DNA of 64,000 nucleotides from Mytilus californianus. Its lineage: Eukaryota > Mollusca > Bivalvia > Mytilida > Mytilidae. The position numbers and the translations under genes are program-made. Below the pieces are notes generated by a model, which saw only the letters and a list, made by a program, of their open reading frames with translations, was not told where the DNA came from and searched no databases. Below, one piece after another: positions 49,801 to 64,000 of the stretch (positions are counted from its first letter, which is position 1; every line of letters begins with the position of its first letter). Location of the stretch: positions 80,349,143-80,413,142 of the forward strand of contig NW_026262679.1 of assembly GCF_021869535.1 (NCBI RefSeq), in the 5' to 3' direction.

Positions 49801-52535
49801 GTATGAACATTGTTTAGGGTTTATACCCATCGAATAACTCTGTCTTATTGGTGTATGAACGTTAGATAGAGTTTATACCCATCGAATAACTCTGTCTCAT
49901 TGGTGTATGAACGTCATATAGGGTTTATTCCCATCGAATTACTCTGTCTCATTGGTGTATAAACTTCATATAGGGTTTATACCCATCGAAGAACTTTGTC
50001 TCATTGGTGTATGAACATTGTTTAGGGTTTATAACCATCGAATTACTCTGTCTTATTGGTGTATGAACGTTAAATAGAGTTTATACCCATCGAATAACTC
50101 TGTCTCATTGGTGTATAAACTTCATATAGGGTTTATACCCTTCGAAAAACTTTGTTTGAACGATAAATATGGTTTATACTAATCGAATAACTCTGTCTCA
50201 TTGTGGTTTGAACGTTATATAGGGTTTATACCCATCGAATAACTCTGTCTCATTGGTGTATGAACATTGTTTAGGGTTTATACCCATCGAATAACTCTGT
50301 CTTATTGGTGTATGAACGTCATATAGAGTTTATACCCATCGAATAACTCTGTCTCATTGGTGTATGAACGTCATATAGGGTGTATACCCATCGAATAACT
50401 CTGTCTTATTAGTGTATAAACTTCATATAGGGTTTATACCCATCGAAAAACTTTGTCTCATTTATTTATGAACGATAAATATGGTTTATACCCATCGAAA
50501 AACTCATTCTTATTGGTGTATGAACGTTATATAGGGTTTATACACATCGAATGACTCTGTCTCATTGGTGTATAAACTTCATATAGGGTTTATACCCATC
50601 GATAAAATTTGTCTCATTTATTTATGAACGATAAATATGGTTTATACCCATCGAATAACACTGTCTCATTGGTGTATAAACTTCATATAGGGTTTATACC
50701 CATCGAAAAACTTTGTCTCATTTATGTTTGAACGATAAATATGGTTTATACTAATCGAATAACTCTGTCTCATTGTTGTTTGAACGTTATATAGGGTTTA
50801 TACCCATCGAAAAACTCTGTCTTATTGGTGTATGAACCGTTTGAACGTTATATAGGGTTTATACACATCGAATGACTCTGTCTCATTGGTGTATAAACTT
50901 CATATAGGGTTTATACCCATCGATAAAATTTGTCTCATTTATTTATGAACGATAAATATGGTTTATACCCATCGAATAACACTGTCTCATTGGTGTATAA
51001 ACTTCATATAGGGTTTATACCCATCGAAAAACTTTGTCTCATTTATGTTTCAACGATAAATATGGTTTATACTAATCGAATAACTCTGTCTCATTGTTGT
51101 TTGAACGTTATATAGGGTTTATACCCATCGAATAACTCTGTCTCATTGGTGTATAAACTTCATATAGGGTTTATACCCATCGAAAAACTTTGTCTCATTT
51201 ATGTATGAACGATAAATATGGTTTATACCCATCCAATAGCTCTGTCTCATTGTTGTTTGAACGTTATATATGGTTTATACCCATCGAATAACTCTGTCTC
51301 ATTGGTGTATGAACATTGTTTAGGGTTTATACCCATCGAATAACTCTGTCTCATTGGTGTATGAACGTTATATAGGATTTATACCCATCGAATAACTCTG
51401 TCTCATTGGTGTATAAACATTGTTTAGGATTTATACCCATCGAATAACTCTGTTTTATTGGTGTATGAACGTTATATAGGGTTTATACCCATCGAATAAC
51501 TCTGTCTCATTGGTGTATGAACGTTATATAGGATTTATATCCATCGAAAAACTTTGTCTCATTTATGTATGAACGATAAATATGGTTTATACCCATCGAA
51601 TAACTCTGTCTCGATTTGTGTTTGAACGATAAATATGGTTTATACTAATCGAATAACTCTGTCTCATTGTTGTTTGAACGTTATATAGGGTTTATACCCA
51701 TTGAATAACTCTGTCTCATTGGTGTATGAACATTGTTTAGGGTTTATACCGATCGAATAACTTTGTGTTATTGGTGTATGAACGTTATATAGGGTTTATA
51801 CCTATCAAAAAACTTTCTCTCATTGGTGTATGAACGTCATATAGGGTTTATACAATTCGAATAACTCTGTCTCATAGGTGTATGAACGTCATATAGGGTT
51901 TATACCCATCGAATAGCTCTGTCTCATTGGTATATGAACGTTATATAGGATTTATACCCATCGAATAACTCTGTCTCATTGGTGTATGAACATTGTTTAG
52001 GGTTTATAACCATCGAATTACTCTGTCTTATTGGTGTATGAACGTTATATAGAGTTTATACCCATCGAATAACTCTGTCTCATTGGTGTATAAACTTCAT
52101 ATAGGGTTTATACCCTTCGAAAAACTTTGTCTCATTTATGTTTGAACGATAAATATGGTTTATACTAATCGAATAACTCTGTCTCATTGGTGTATGAACA
52201 TTGTTTAGGGTTTATACCCATCGAATAACTCTGTCTTATTGGTGTATGAACGTTATATAGGATTTATACCCATCGAATAACTCTGTCTCATTGGTGTATG
52301 AACGTCATATAGGGTTTGTATCCATCGAATAACTCTGTCTCATTGTTGTTTGAACGTTATATAGGGATTATACCCATCGAATAACTCTGTCTCATAGGTG
52401 TATGAACATTGTTTAGGGTTTATACCCATCGAATAACTCTGTCTTATTGGTGTATGAACGTTAGATAGAGTTTATACCCATCGAATAACTCTGTCTCATT
52501 GGTGTATGAACGTCATATAGGGTTTATTCCCATCG
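46890..52535. repeat. 3,108-bp-spaced duplication with a 561-bp deletion-derivative copy between
   Basis: Segments of about 46.89-49.43 kb and 50.0-52.54 kb are near-identical. Markers are the shortened-monomer context ACTCATT at 47394 and 50502, and GAACCGTTTGAACG at about 47727 and 50835. Between them, about 49.43-49.99 kb looks like a third copy. It matches the first 220 bp of the block and then jumps to its last 300 bp, so about 2 kb is missing. Confidence 0.82.
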
Positions 52536-52659
52536 AATTACTCTGTCTCATTGGTGTATGAACGTTATATATAGGATTTATACCCATCGAATAACTCTGT
52601 CTCATTGGTGTATAAACTTCATATAGGGTTTATACCCATCGAAAAACTTTGTCTCATTG

Positions 52660-53440
52660 GTGTATGAACATTGTTTAGGGTTTATAACCATCGAATTACT
52701 CTGTCTTATTGGTGTATGAACGTTATATAGAGTTTATACCCATCGAATAACTCTGTCTCATTGGTGTATAAACTTCATATAGGGTTTATACCCTTCGAAA
52801 AACTTTGTCTCATTCATGTTTGAACGATAAATATGGTTTATACTAATCGAATAATTCTGTCTCATTGTTGTTTGAACGTTATATAGGGTTTATACCCATC
52901 GAATAACTCTGTCTCATTGGTGTATGAACATTGTTTAGGGTTTATACCCATCGAATAACTCTGTCTCATTGGTGTATGAACATTGTTTAGGGTTTATACC
53001 CATCGAATAACTCTGTCTTATTGGTGTATGAATATTATATAGGGTTTATACCCATCGAATAACTCTGTCTCATTGGTGTATGAACGTTATATATAGGATT
53101 TATACCCATCGAATAACTCTGTCTCATTGGTGTATAAACTTCATATAGGGTTTATACCCATCGAAGAACTTTGTCTCATTGGTGTATGAACATTGTTTAG
53201 GGTTTATAACCATCGAATTACTCTGTCTTATTGGTGTATGAACGTTATATAGAGTTTATACCCATCGAATAACTCTGTCTCATTGGTGTATAAACTTCAT
53301 ATAGGGTTTATACCCTTCGAAAAACTTTGTCTCATTCATGTTTGAACGATAAATATGGTTTATACTAATCGAATAATTCTGTCTCATTGTTGTTTGAACG
53401 TTATATAGGGTTTATACCCATCGAATAACTCTGTCTCATT
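52660..53440. repeat. 522-bp duplication
   Basis: The CATTCATGTTTGAACG variant occurs at 52811 and 53333, in each case followed by the AATAATTCTG variant and preceded by TAACCATCGAATTACTC. The offset is ten monomers plus two bases, from an extra TA in one monomer. Confidence 0.78.
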
Positions 53441-56400
53441 GGTGTATGAACATTGTTTAGGGTTTATACCCAACGAATAACTCTGTCTCATTGGTGTATG
53501 AACATTGTTTAGGGTTTATAACCATCGAATTACTCTGTCTTATTGGTGTATGAACGTTATATAGAGTTTATTCCCATCGAATAACTCTGTCTCATTGGTG
53601 TATAAACTTCATATAGGGTTTATACCCATCGAAAAACTTTGTCTCATTTATGTATGAACGATAAATATGGTTTATACCCATCGAAAAACTCTGTCTTATT
53701 GGTGTATGAACGTTATATAGGGTTTATACCCATCGAATGAGTCTGTCTCATTGGTGTATAAACTTCATATAGGGTTTATACCCATCGATAAAATTTGTTT
53801 CATTTATTTATGAACGATAAATATGGTTTATACCCATCGAATAACACTGTCTCATTGGTGTATAAACTTCATATAGAGTTTATACCCATCGAAAAAATTT
53901 GTCTCATTTATGTTTCAACGATAAATATGGTTTATACTAATCGAATAGCTCTGTCTCATTGTTGTTTCAACGTTATATAGGGTTTATACCCATCGAATAA
54001 CTCTGTCTCATTGGTGTATGAACATTGTTTAGGGTTTATACCCATCGAATAACTCTGTCTTATTGGTGTAAGAACGTTATATAGGGTTTAAACCCATCGA
54101 ATAACTATGTCTCATTGGTGTATAAACTTCATATAGGGTTTATACCAATCGAAAAACTTTGTCTCATTTATGTATGAACGATAAATATCGTTTATACCCA
54201 TCGAATAGCTCTGTCTCATTGTTGTTTGAACGTTATATAGGGTTTATTCCCATCGAATTACTCTGTCTCATTGGTGTATGAACGTTATATATAGGATTTA
54301 TACCCATCGAATAACTCTGTCTCATTGGTGTATAAACTTCATATAGGGTTTATACCCTTCGAAAAATTTTGTCTCATTTATTAATGAACGATAAATATGG
54401 TTTATACCCATCGAATAACTCTGTCTCATTGGTGTATAAACTTCATATAGGGTTTATACCCATCGAAAAATTTTGTCTCATTTATTAATGAACGATAAAT
54501 ATGGTTTATACCCATCGAATAACTCTGTCTCATTGTTGTTTGAACGTTATATAGGGTTTATACCCATCGAATAACTCTGTCTCATTGGTGTATGAACATT
54601 GTTTAGGATTTATACCCATCGAATAACTCTGTCTCATTGGTGTATGAACGTCATATAGGGTTTATACCCATCGAATAACTCTGTATCATTGGTGTATGAA
54701 CATTGTTTAGGGTTTATACCCATCGAATAACTCTGTCTTATTGGTGTATGAACGTTATATAGGATTTATACCCATTTAATAACTATGTCTCATTGGTGTA
54801 TGAACGTCATATAGGGTTTGTATCCATCGAATAGCTCTGTCTTATTGGTGTATGAACGTTATATAGGGTTTATACCCATCGAATAACACTGTCTCATTGG
54901 TGTATAAACTTCATATAGGGTTTATACCCATCAAAAATCTTTGTCTCATTTATGTTTGAACGATAAATATGGTTTATACTAACCGAATAATTCTGTCTCA
55001 TTGTTGTTTGAACGTTATATAGGGTTTATACCCATCGAATAACTCTGTCTCATTGGTGTATGAACGTCATATAGGGTTTATACACATCGAATAACTCTGT
55101 CTTATTGGTGTATGAACGTTATATAGGGTTTAAACCCATCGAATAACTCTGTCTCATTGGTGTATAAACTTCATATAGGGTTTATACCCATCGAAAAACT
55201 TTGTCTCATTTATTGATGAACGATAAATATGGTTTATACCCATCGAATAACACTGTCTCATTGGTGTATAAACTTCATATAGGGTTTATACCCATCGAAA
55301 AACTTTTTCTCATTTATGAATGAACGATAAATATGGTTTATACCCATCGAAAAACTATGTCTCGTTGTTGTTTGAACGTTATATAGGGTTTATACCCATC
55401 GAATAACTCTGTCTCATTGGTGTATGAACATTGTTTAGGGTTTATACCCATCGAATAACTCTGTCTTATTGGTGTATTAACGTTATATAGGGTTTATACC
55501 CATCGAATAACTCTGTCTCATTGGTGTATGAACGTTATATAGGATTTATATCCATCGAAAAACTTTTTCTCATTTATGTATGAACGATAAATATGGTTTA
55601 TACCCATCGAATAACTCTGTCTCATTGTTGTTTGAACGTTATATAGGATTTATATCCATCGAAAAACTTTTTCTCATTTATGAATGAACGATAAATATGG
55701 TTTATACCCATCGAAAAACTATGTCTCGTTGTTGTTTGAACGTTATATAGAGTTTATACCTATCGAATAACTCTGTCTCATTGGTATATAAACTTCACAT
55801 AGGGTCTATACCCATCGAAAAACTTTGTCTCGATTTGTGTTTGAACGATAAATATGGTTTATACTAATCGAATAACTCTGTCTCATTGTTGTTTGAACGT
55901 TATATAGGGTTTATACCCATCGAATAACTCTGTCTCATTGGTGTATGAACATTGTTTAGGGTTTATACCCATCGAATAACTCTGTCTTTTTGGTGTATGA
56001 ACGTTATATAGGGTTTATACCTATCAAAAAACTTTGTCTCATTGGTGTATGAACGTCATATAGGGTTTATACAATTCGAATAACTCTGTCTCATAGGTGT
56101 ATAGACGTCATATAGGGTTTCTACCCATCCAATAGCTCTGTCTCATTGGTGTATGAACGTTATATAGAATTTATAACCATCGAATAACTCTGTCTCATTG
56201 GTGTATGAACATTGTTTAGGGTTTATAACCCTCGAAAAACTTTGTCTCATTTATGTTTGAACTATAAATATGGTTTATACCCATCGAATAACTCTGTCTC
56301 ATTGTTGTTTGAACGTTATATAGGGTTTATTCCCATCGAATTACTCTGTCTCATTGGTGTATGAACATTGTTTAGGGTTTATACCCATCGAATAACTCTG

Positions 56401-57859
56401 TCTCATTGGTGTATAAACTTCATATAGGGTTTATACCCATCGAAAAACTTTGTCTCATTTATGTATGAACGATAAATATGGTTTATACCCATCGAATAAC
56501 TCTGTCTCATTATTGTTTGAACGTTATATAGGGTTTATACCCATCGAATAACTCTGTCTCATTGGTGTATGAACATTGTTTAGGGTTTATACCCATCGAA
56601 TAACTCTATCTTATTGGTGTATGAACGTTATATAGGGTTTATACCCATCGAATAACTCTGTCTCATTGGTGTATAAACTTCATATAGGGTTTATACCCAT
56701 CGAAAAACTTTGTCTCATTTATGTATGAACGATAAATATGGTTTATAACCATCGAATAACTCTATCTCATTGTTTTTTGAACGTTATATAGGGTTTATTC
56801 CCATCGAATTACTCAGTCTCATTGGTGTATGAACGTTATATATAGGATTTACACCAATCTAATAACTCTGTCACATTGGTGTATAAACTTCATTTAGGGG
56901 CTATACCCATCGAAAAACTTTGTCTCATTTATGTATGAACGATAAATATGGTTTATAGCCATCGAATAACTCTGTCTCATTGTTGTTTGAACGTTATATA
57001 GGGTTTATACCCATCGAATAACTCTGTCTCATTGTTGTTTGAACGTTATATAGGGTTTATAACCATCGAATAACTCTGTCTCATTGGTGTATAAACGATG
57101 TATAGGGTTTATATCTATCTAAAAACTTTGTCTCTTTGGTGTATGAACGTCACATAGGGTTTATACCCTTCGAATAACTCTGTCTCATTGGTGTATGAAC
57201 GTAAAAGGTTTATACCCATCGAATAACTCTGTCTTATTGGTGTATGAACTTTATATAGATTTTATACCCATCGAATAACTCTGTCTTATTGGTGTATAAA
57301 CTTCATATAGGGTTTATAGCCATCGAAAAACTTTGTCTCATTTATTTATGAACGATAAATATGCTTTATACCCATCGAATAACACTGTCTCATTGGTGTA
57401 TAAACTTCAGATAGGGTTTATACCCATCGAAAAACTTTTTCTCATTTATGTATGAACGATAAATATGGTTTATACCCATCGAATAACTCTGTCTCGTTGT
57501 TGTTTGAACGTTAAATAGGGTTTATACCCATCGAATAACTCTGTCTCATTGGTGTATGAACATTGTTTAGGGTTTATACCCATCGAATAACTCTGTCTTA
57601 TTGGTGTATGAATGTTATATAGGGTTTATATCCATCGAATAACTCTGTCTCGTTGGTGTATGAACGTCAAATAGGGTTTATATCAATAGAATAACTCTGT
57701 CTCATTGGTGTACGAACGTTATATAGGATTTATACCCATCGAAAAACTTTGTCTCATTTATGTATGAACGATAAATATGGTTTATACCCATTGAAAAACT
57801 CTGTCTTATTGGTGTATGAACGTTATATAGGGTTTATACCCATCGAATAACTCTGTCTC

Positions 57860-60620
57860 ATTGGCGCATTATCTTCATATAGGGTTTATACCCATCGATA
57901 AAATTTGTCTCATTTATTTATGAACGATAAAGATGGTTTATACCCATCGAAAAACTCTGTCTTATTGCTGTTTGAACGTTATACAGGGCTTATACCCATC
58001 GAATAACTCTGTCTCATTGGTGTATGAACATTGTGTAGGGTTTATACCCATCGAATAATTCTGTCTTATTGGTGTATGAACGTTATATAGGGTTTATACC
58101 CATCGAATAACTCTGTTTCATTGTTGTATAAGCTTCATATAGGGTTTATACCCATCGAAAAACTTTGTCTCATTTATGTATGAACGATAAATATGGTTTA
58201 TACCCATCGAATAACTCTGTCTCATTGTTGTTTGAACGTTATATAGGGTTTATTCCCATCGAATTACTCTGTCACATTGGTGTATGAACGTTATATATAG
58301 GATTTATACCCATCGAATAACTCTGTCTCATTGGTGTATAAACTTCATATAGGGTTTATACCCATCGAAACACTTTGTCCCATTTATGTATGAACCATAA
58401 ATATGGTGTATACCCATCGAAAAACTTTTTCTCATTTATGTATGAACGATAAATATGGTTTATACCCATCGAATAACTCTGTCTCGTTGTTATTTGAACG
58501 TTATATAGGGTTTATACCCATCGAATAACTCTGTCTCATTGGTGTATGAACATTGTTTAGGGTTTATACCCATCGAATAACTCTGTCTTATTGGTGTATG
58601 AACGTTATATAGGGTTTATACCCATCGAATAACACTGTCTCATTGGTGTATAAACTTCATATAGGGTTTATACCCATCGAAAAACTTTTTCTCATTTATG
58701 TATGAACGATAAATATGGTTTATACCCATCGAATAACTCTGTCTTATTGTTGTTTGAACGTTATATAGAGTTTATACCCATCGAATAACTCTGTCTCATT
58801 GGTATATAAACTTTATATAGGGTTTATACCCATCGAAAAACTTTGTCTCATTTATTTATGAACGATAAATATGGTTTATACCCATCGAATAACACTGTCT
58901 CATTGGTGTATAAACTTCATATAGGGTTTATACCCATCGAAAAACTTTTTCTCATTTATGTATGAACGTCGTATAGGGTTTATACCCATCGATAAAATTT
59001 GTCTCATTTATTTATGAACGATAAATATGGTTTATACCCATCGAATAACACTGTCTCATTAGTGTATGAACGTTATATAGGGTTTATACCCATCGAATAA
59101 CTCTGTCTTATTGGTGTATGAACGTTATATAGGATTTATACCCATCGAAAAACTTTGTCTCATTTATGTATGAACGATAAATATGGTGTATACCCATCGA
59201 CTAACTCTGTCTCATTGTTGTTTGAACGTTATATAGGGTTTATACCCATCGAATAACTCTGTCTCATTGGCGCATTATCTTCATATAGGGTTTATACCCA
59301 TCGATAAAATTTGTCTCATTTATTTATGAACGATAAAGATGGTTTATACCCATCGAAAAACTCTGTCTTATTGCTGTTTGAACGTTATATAGGGCTTATA
59401 CCCATCGAATAACTCTGTCTCATTGGTGTATGAACATTGTGTAGGGTTTATACCCATCGAATAATTCTGTCTTATTGGTGTATGAACGTTATATAGGGTT
59501 TATACCCATCGAATAACTCTGTCTCATTGTTGTATAAGCTTCATATAGGGTTTATACCCATCGAAAAACTTTGTCTCATTTATGTATGAACGATAAATAT
59601 GGTTTATACCCATCGAATAACTCTGTCACATTGGTGTATGAACCTTATATATAGGATTTATACCCATCGAATAACTCTGTCTCATTGGTGTATAAACTTC
59701 ATATAGGGTTTATACCCATCGAAACACTTTGTCCCATTTATGTATGAACCATAAATATGGTGTATACCCATCGAAAAACTTTTTCTCATTTATGTATGAA
59801 CGATAAATATGGTTTATACCCATCGAATAAGTCTGTCTCGTTGTTGTTTGAACGTTATATAGGGTTTATACCCATCGAATAACTCTGTCTCATTGGTGTA
59901 TGAACATTGTTTAGGGTTTATACCCATCGAATAACTCTGTCTTATTGGTGTATGAACGTTATATAGGGTTTATACCCATCGAATAACACTGTCTCATTGG
60001 TGTATAAACTTCATATAGGGTTTATACCCATCGAAAAACTTTTTCTCATTTATGTATGAACGATAAATATGGTTTATACCCATCGAATAACTCTGTCTTA
60101 TTGTTGTTTGAACGTTATATAGAGTTTATACCCATCGAATAACTCTGTCTCATTGGTATATAAACTTCATATAGGGTTTATACCCATCGAAAAACTTTGT
60201 CTCATTTATTTATGAACGATAAATATGGTTTATACCCATCGAATAACACTGTCTCATTGGTGTATAAACTTCATATAGGGTTTATACCCATCGAAAAACT
60301 TTTTCTCATTTATGTATGAACGTCGTATAGGGTTTATACCCATCGATAAAATTTGTCTCATTTATTTATGAACGATAAATATGGTTTATACCCATCGAAT
60401 AACACTGTCTCATTAGTGTATGAACGTTATATAGGGTTTATACCCATCGAATAACTCTGTTTCATTGGTGTATGAACGTTATATAGGATTTATACCCATC
60501 GAAAAACTTTGTCTCATTTATGTATGAACGATAAATATGGTGTATACCCATCGACTAACTCTGTCTCATTGTTGTTTGAACGTTATATAGGGTTTATACC
60601 CATCGAATAACTCTGTCTCA
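57860..60620. repeat. 1,406-bp tandem duplication with a one-monomer deletion
   Basis: GGCGCATTATCTTC at 57863 and 59269, and TTGTGTAGGG at 58031 and 59437, are 1,406 bp apart. Downstream, CGTCGTATAGGG at 58967 and 60321 is 1,354 bp apart. The second copy has lost exactly 52 bp, near 59.62 kb, where two neighbouring monomers are fused in register. Confidence 0.85.
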
Positions 60621-63600
60621 TTGGTGTATGAACATTGTCTAGGGTTTATACCCATCGAATAACTCTGTCTTATTGGTGTATGAACGTTATATAGGGTTTA
60701 TACCTATCTAAAAACTTTGTCTCATTGGTGTATGAACGTCGTATAGGGTTTATACAATTCGAATAACTCTGTCTCATTATTGTATGAACGTCATATAGGG
60801 TTTATACCCATCGAATAACTCTATCTTATTGGTGTATGAACATTGTTTAGGGTTTATACCCATCGAATAACTCTGTCTTATTGGTGTATGAACGTTATAT
60901 AGAGTTTATACCCATCGAATAACTCTGTCTAATTGGTGTGTAAACTTCATATACGGTTTATACCCATCGAAACACTTTGTCTCATTTATTTATGAACGAT
61001 AAATATGGTTTATACCCATCAAATAACACTGCCTCATTAGTGTATAAACTTCATATAGGGTTTATACCCATCGAAAAACTTTGTCTCATTTATTTATGAA
61101 CGATCAAAATTGGTTTATACCCATCGAATAACACTGTGTCATTGGTGTATAAACTTCATATAGGGTTTATACCCATTGAAAAACTTTTTCTCATTTATGT
61201 ATGAACGATAAATATGGTTTATACCCATCGAATAACTCTGTCTCGTTGTTGTTTGAACGTTATATAGGGTTTATACCCATCGAATAACTCTGTCTCATTG
61301 GTGTTTGAACATTGTTTAGGGTTTATACCCATCGAATAACTCTGTCTTATTGGTGTATGAACCTATTATAGGGTTTATACTTATCGAATAACTCTGTCTC
61401 ATTGGTGTCTGAACGTAATATAGGATTTATACCCATCGAAAAACTTTGTCTCATTTATGTATGAACGATAAAGATGGTCTATACCCATCGAATAACTCTG
61501 TCTCATTGGTATATAAACTCATATAGGGTTTATACCCATCGAAAAACTTTGTCTCATTTATGTTTGAACGATAAATATGGTTTATACTAATCGAATAACT
61601 CTGTCTCATTTGTGTATGAACATTGTTTAGGGTTTATACCCATCGAATAACTCTGTCTTATTGGTGAATGGACGTTATATAGGGTTTATACCCATCAAAT
61701 AACTCTGTCTCATTGGTGTATGAACGTTATATAGGATTTATACCCATCGAAAAACTTTGTCTCATTTATGTATGAACGATAAATATGGTTTATATCCATC
61801 GACTAACTCTGTCTCATTGTTGTGTGAACGTTATATATGGTTTATACCCATCGAATAACTCTGTCTCATTGGTGTATGAACATTGTTTAGGGTTTATACC
61901 CATCGAAAAACTTTGTCTTATTGGTGTATGAACGTTATATAGAGTTTATACCTATCTAAAAACTTTGTTTCATTGTTGTATGAACGTCATATAGGGTTTA
62001 TACAATTCGAATAACTCTGTCTCATTGTTGTATGAACGTCATATAGGGTTTATACCCATCGAATAACTCTGTCTCATTGGTGTATGAACGTTATATAGGA
62101 TTTAACCCATCGAATAACTCTGTTTCATTGGTGTATAAACTTCATATAGGGTTTATACCCATCGAAAAACTTTGTCTCATTTATGTTTGAACGATAAATA
62201 CGGTTCATGCTAATCGAATAACTCTGTCTCATTGTTGTTTGAACGTTATATAGGGTTTATACCCATCGAATAACTCTGTCTCATTGGTGTATGAACATTG
62301 TTTAGGGTTTATACCCATCGAATAACTCTGTCTTATTGGTGTATGAACGTTTTATAGGTGTAATACACATCAAATAACTCTGTCTCATTGGTGTATGAAA
62401 GTCATATAGGGTTTATATTCATCGAATAACTCTGTCTCATTGTTGTTTGAACGTTATATAGGGATTATACCCATCGAATAACTCTGTCTCATTGGTGTAT
62501 GAACATTTTTTAGGGTTTATAACTATCGAATAACACTGTCTCATTGGTGTATAAACTTCATATAGAGTTTATACCCATCGATAAACTTTGTCTCATTTAT
62601 GTGTGAACGATAAATATGGTTTATACCCATCGAATAACTCTGTCTCATTGTTGTTTGAACGTTATATAGGGTTTATACCCATCGAATAACTCTGTCTCAT
62701 TGGTGTATGAACATTGTTTAGGGTTTATACCCATCGAATAACTCTGTCTTATTGGTGTATGAACGTTATATAGGGTTTATACCCATCGAATAACTCTGTC
62801 TCTTTGGTGTATGAACGTTATATAGGATTTATACCCATCGAAAAACTTTGTCTCATTTATGTATGAACGATAAATATGGTTTATACCCATCGAAAAACTC
62901 TGTCTTATTGGTGTATGAATGTTATATAGGGTTTATACCCATCGAATAACTCTGTCTCATTGGTGTATAAACTTCATATAGGATTATACCCATCGATAAA
63001 ATTTGTCTCATCTATTTATGAACGATAAATATGGTTTATACCCATCGAATAACACTGTCTCATTGGTGTATAAACTTCATATAGGGTTTATACCCATCGA
63101 AAAACTTTGTCTCTTTTATGTTTGAACGATAAATATGGTTTATACTAATCGAAAAAATCTGTCTCGTTGTTGTTTGAACGTTTTATAGGGTTTATACCCA
63201 TCGAATAACTCTGTCTCATTGGTGTATGAACATTGTTTAGGGTTTATACCCATCGAATAACTCTCTCTTATTGGTGTATGAACGTTATATAGGGTTTATA
63301 CTCTCGAATAACTCTGTCTCATTGGTGTATAAACTTCATATAGGGTTTATACCCTTCGCAAAAATTTGTCTCATTTATGTTTGAACGATAAATATGGTTT
63401 ATGCTAATCGAATAACTCTGTCTCATTGTTGTTTGAACGTTATATAGGGTTTATACCCATCGAATATTTCTGTCTCATTGGTGTATGAACATTGTTTAGG
63501 GTTTATACCCATCGAATAACTCTGTCTTATTGGTGTATGAACGTTATATAGGGTTTATACCCATCGAATAACTCTGTCTCATTGGTGTATGAACATTGTT

Positions 63601-64000
63601 TATGGTTTATACCCATCGAATAACTCTGTCTTATTGGTGTATGAACGTTATATAGAGTTTATACCCATCGAATAACTCTGTCTCATTGATGTATAAACTT
63701 CATAAAGGGTTATTCCCATCGAAAAACTTTGTCTCATTTATGTTTGAACGATAAAGATGGTTTATACTAATCGAATCACTCTGTCTCATTGTTGTTTGAA
63801 CGTTATATAGGGTTTATACCCATCGAATAACTTTGTCTTATTGGTGTATGAACGTTATATAGGATTTATACCCATCGAAAAACTTTGTCTTATTGGTGTA
63901 TGAACGCTATATAGGGTTTACACCCATCGAATAACTCTGTCTCATTTGTGTATGAACGTCATATAGGGTTTATATCCATCGAATAACTCTGTCTCATTGT

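Larger units (their letters stand above)
33737..64000 (+). repeat. 52-bp satellite array, right arm, distal part
   Basis: The same satellite continues from the 90-bp insertion to the last base, which falls inside a monomer. It includes duplicated blocks with offsets of 364 and 223 bp (35.0-36.0 kb), 1041 bp (44.7-46.1 kb), 3108 bp (46.9-52.5 kb), 522 bp (52.7-53.4 kb) and 1406 bp (57.9-60.6 kb). Length variants include 54-bp monomers with an extra TA in the TATATA block (for example near 43370 and 52566) and shortened monomers (for example near 42415 and 57192). No gene or RNA gene is visible. Confidence 0.97.

Overview
This window is almost entirely one giant tandem satellite. A roughly 52-bp AT-rich monomer repeats head to tail in a single orientation from base 1 to 7007 and from 12871 to 64000. 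That is about 58 kb, or some 1,100 monomers, and the array runs off both ends. No host gene is visible. The setting is eukaryotic, and two clues point to a bivalve mollusc, probably a mytilid mussel. The first is a 90-bp insertion at 33647-33736 that matches my memory of a dispersed sequence common in Mytilus transcripts. The second is the DIRS-order tyrosine-recombinase retrotransposon, a class common in molluscs. The species assignment is inference from memory, not a database result.

Layout. (1) 1-7007: left satellite arm, with local duplications near 3.4-4.8 kb and 6.3-6.5 kb. (2) 7015-12863: a 5.85-kb non-satellite island flanked by a 7-bp direct repeat (CTATTTA). The same monomer context occurs uninterrupted at about 16450, 19257 and 19776. 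On the minus strand the island carries a DIRS-order retrotransposon: a Gag-like protein (12312-10873), reverse transcriptase plus RNase H (10872-9249), and a tyrosine recombinase (9258-8269). I see no methyltransferase between RNase H and recombinase, which favours a Ngaro-like assignment over classic DIRS. Distal to the recombinase lie about 1.25 kb of non-coding DNA with a minisatellite, inverted repeats and a plus-strand AATAAA plus A23 tract. (3) 12871-33646 and 33737-64000: right satellite arm, split only by the 90-bp mobile-element fragment.

How the retroelement is expressed. Gag and Pol lie in the same frame, separated by one TGA followed directly by CTA, a known leaky stop context. 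Pol of this copy carries an in-frame TAA between the reverse-transcriptase catalytic motifs and a one-base frame break at an A7 run inside RNase H. The recombinase ORF is intact with its full catalytic set and overlaps the RNase H stop by 10 bp. This copy therefore looks dead for reverse transcription, although its recombinase could still be functional.

How the satellite is organised. Monomers fall into recurring subtypes that follow each other in a preferred order, giving 156-, 208- and 260-bp higher-order units. On top of this sit near-identical duplications with offsets of 519, 522, 676, 1041, 1250, 1406, 2807, 3108, 3171 and 3794 bp. Several duplicate pairs differ by the loss of exactly one or three monomers, as expected of unequal exchange or replication slippage in register.
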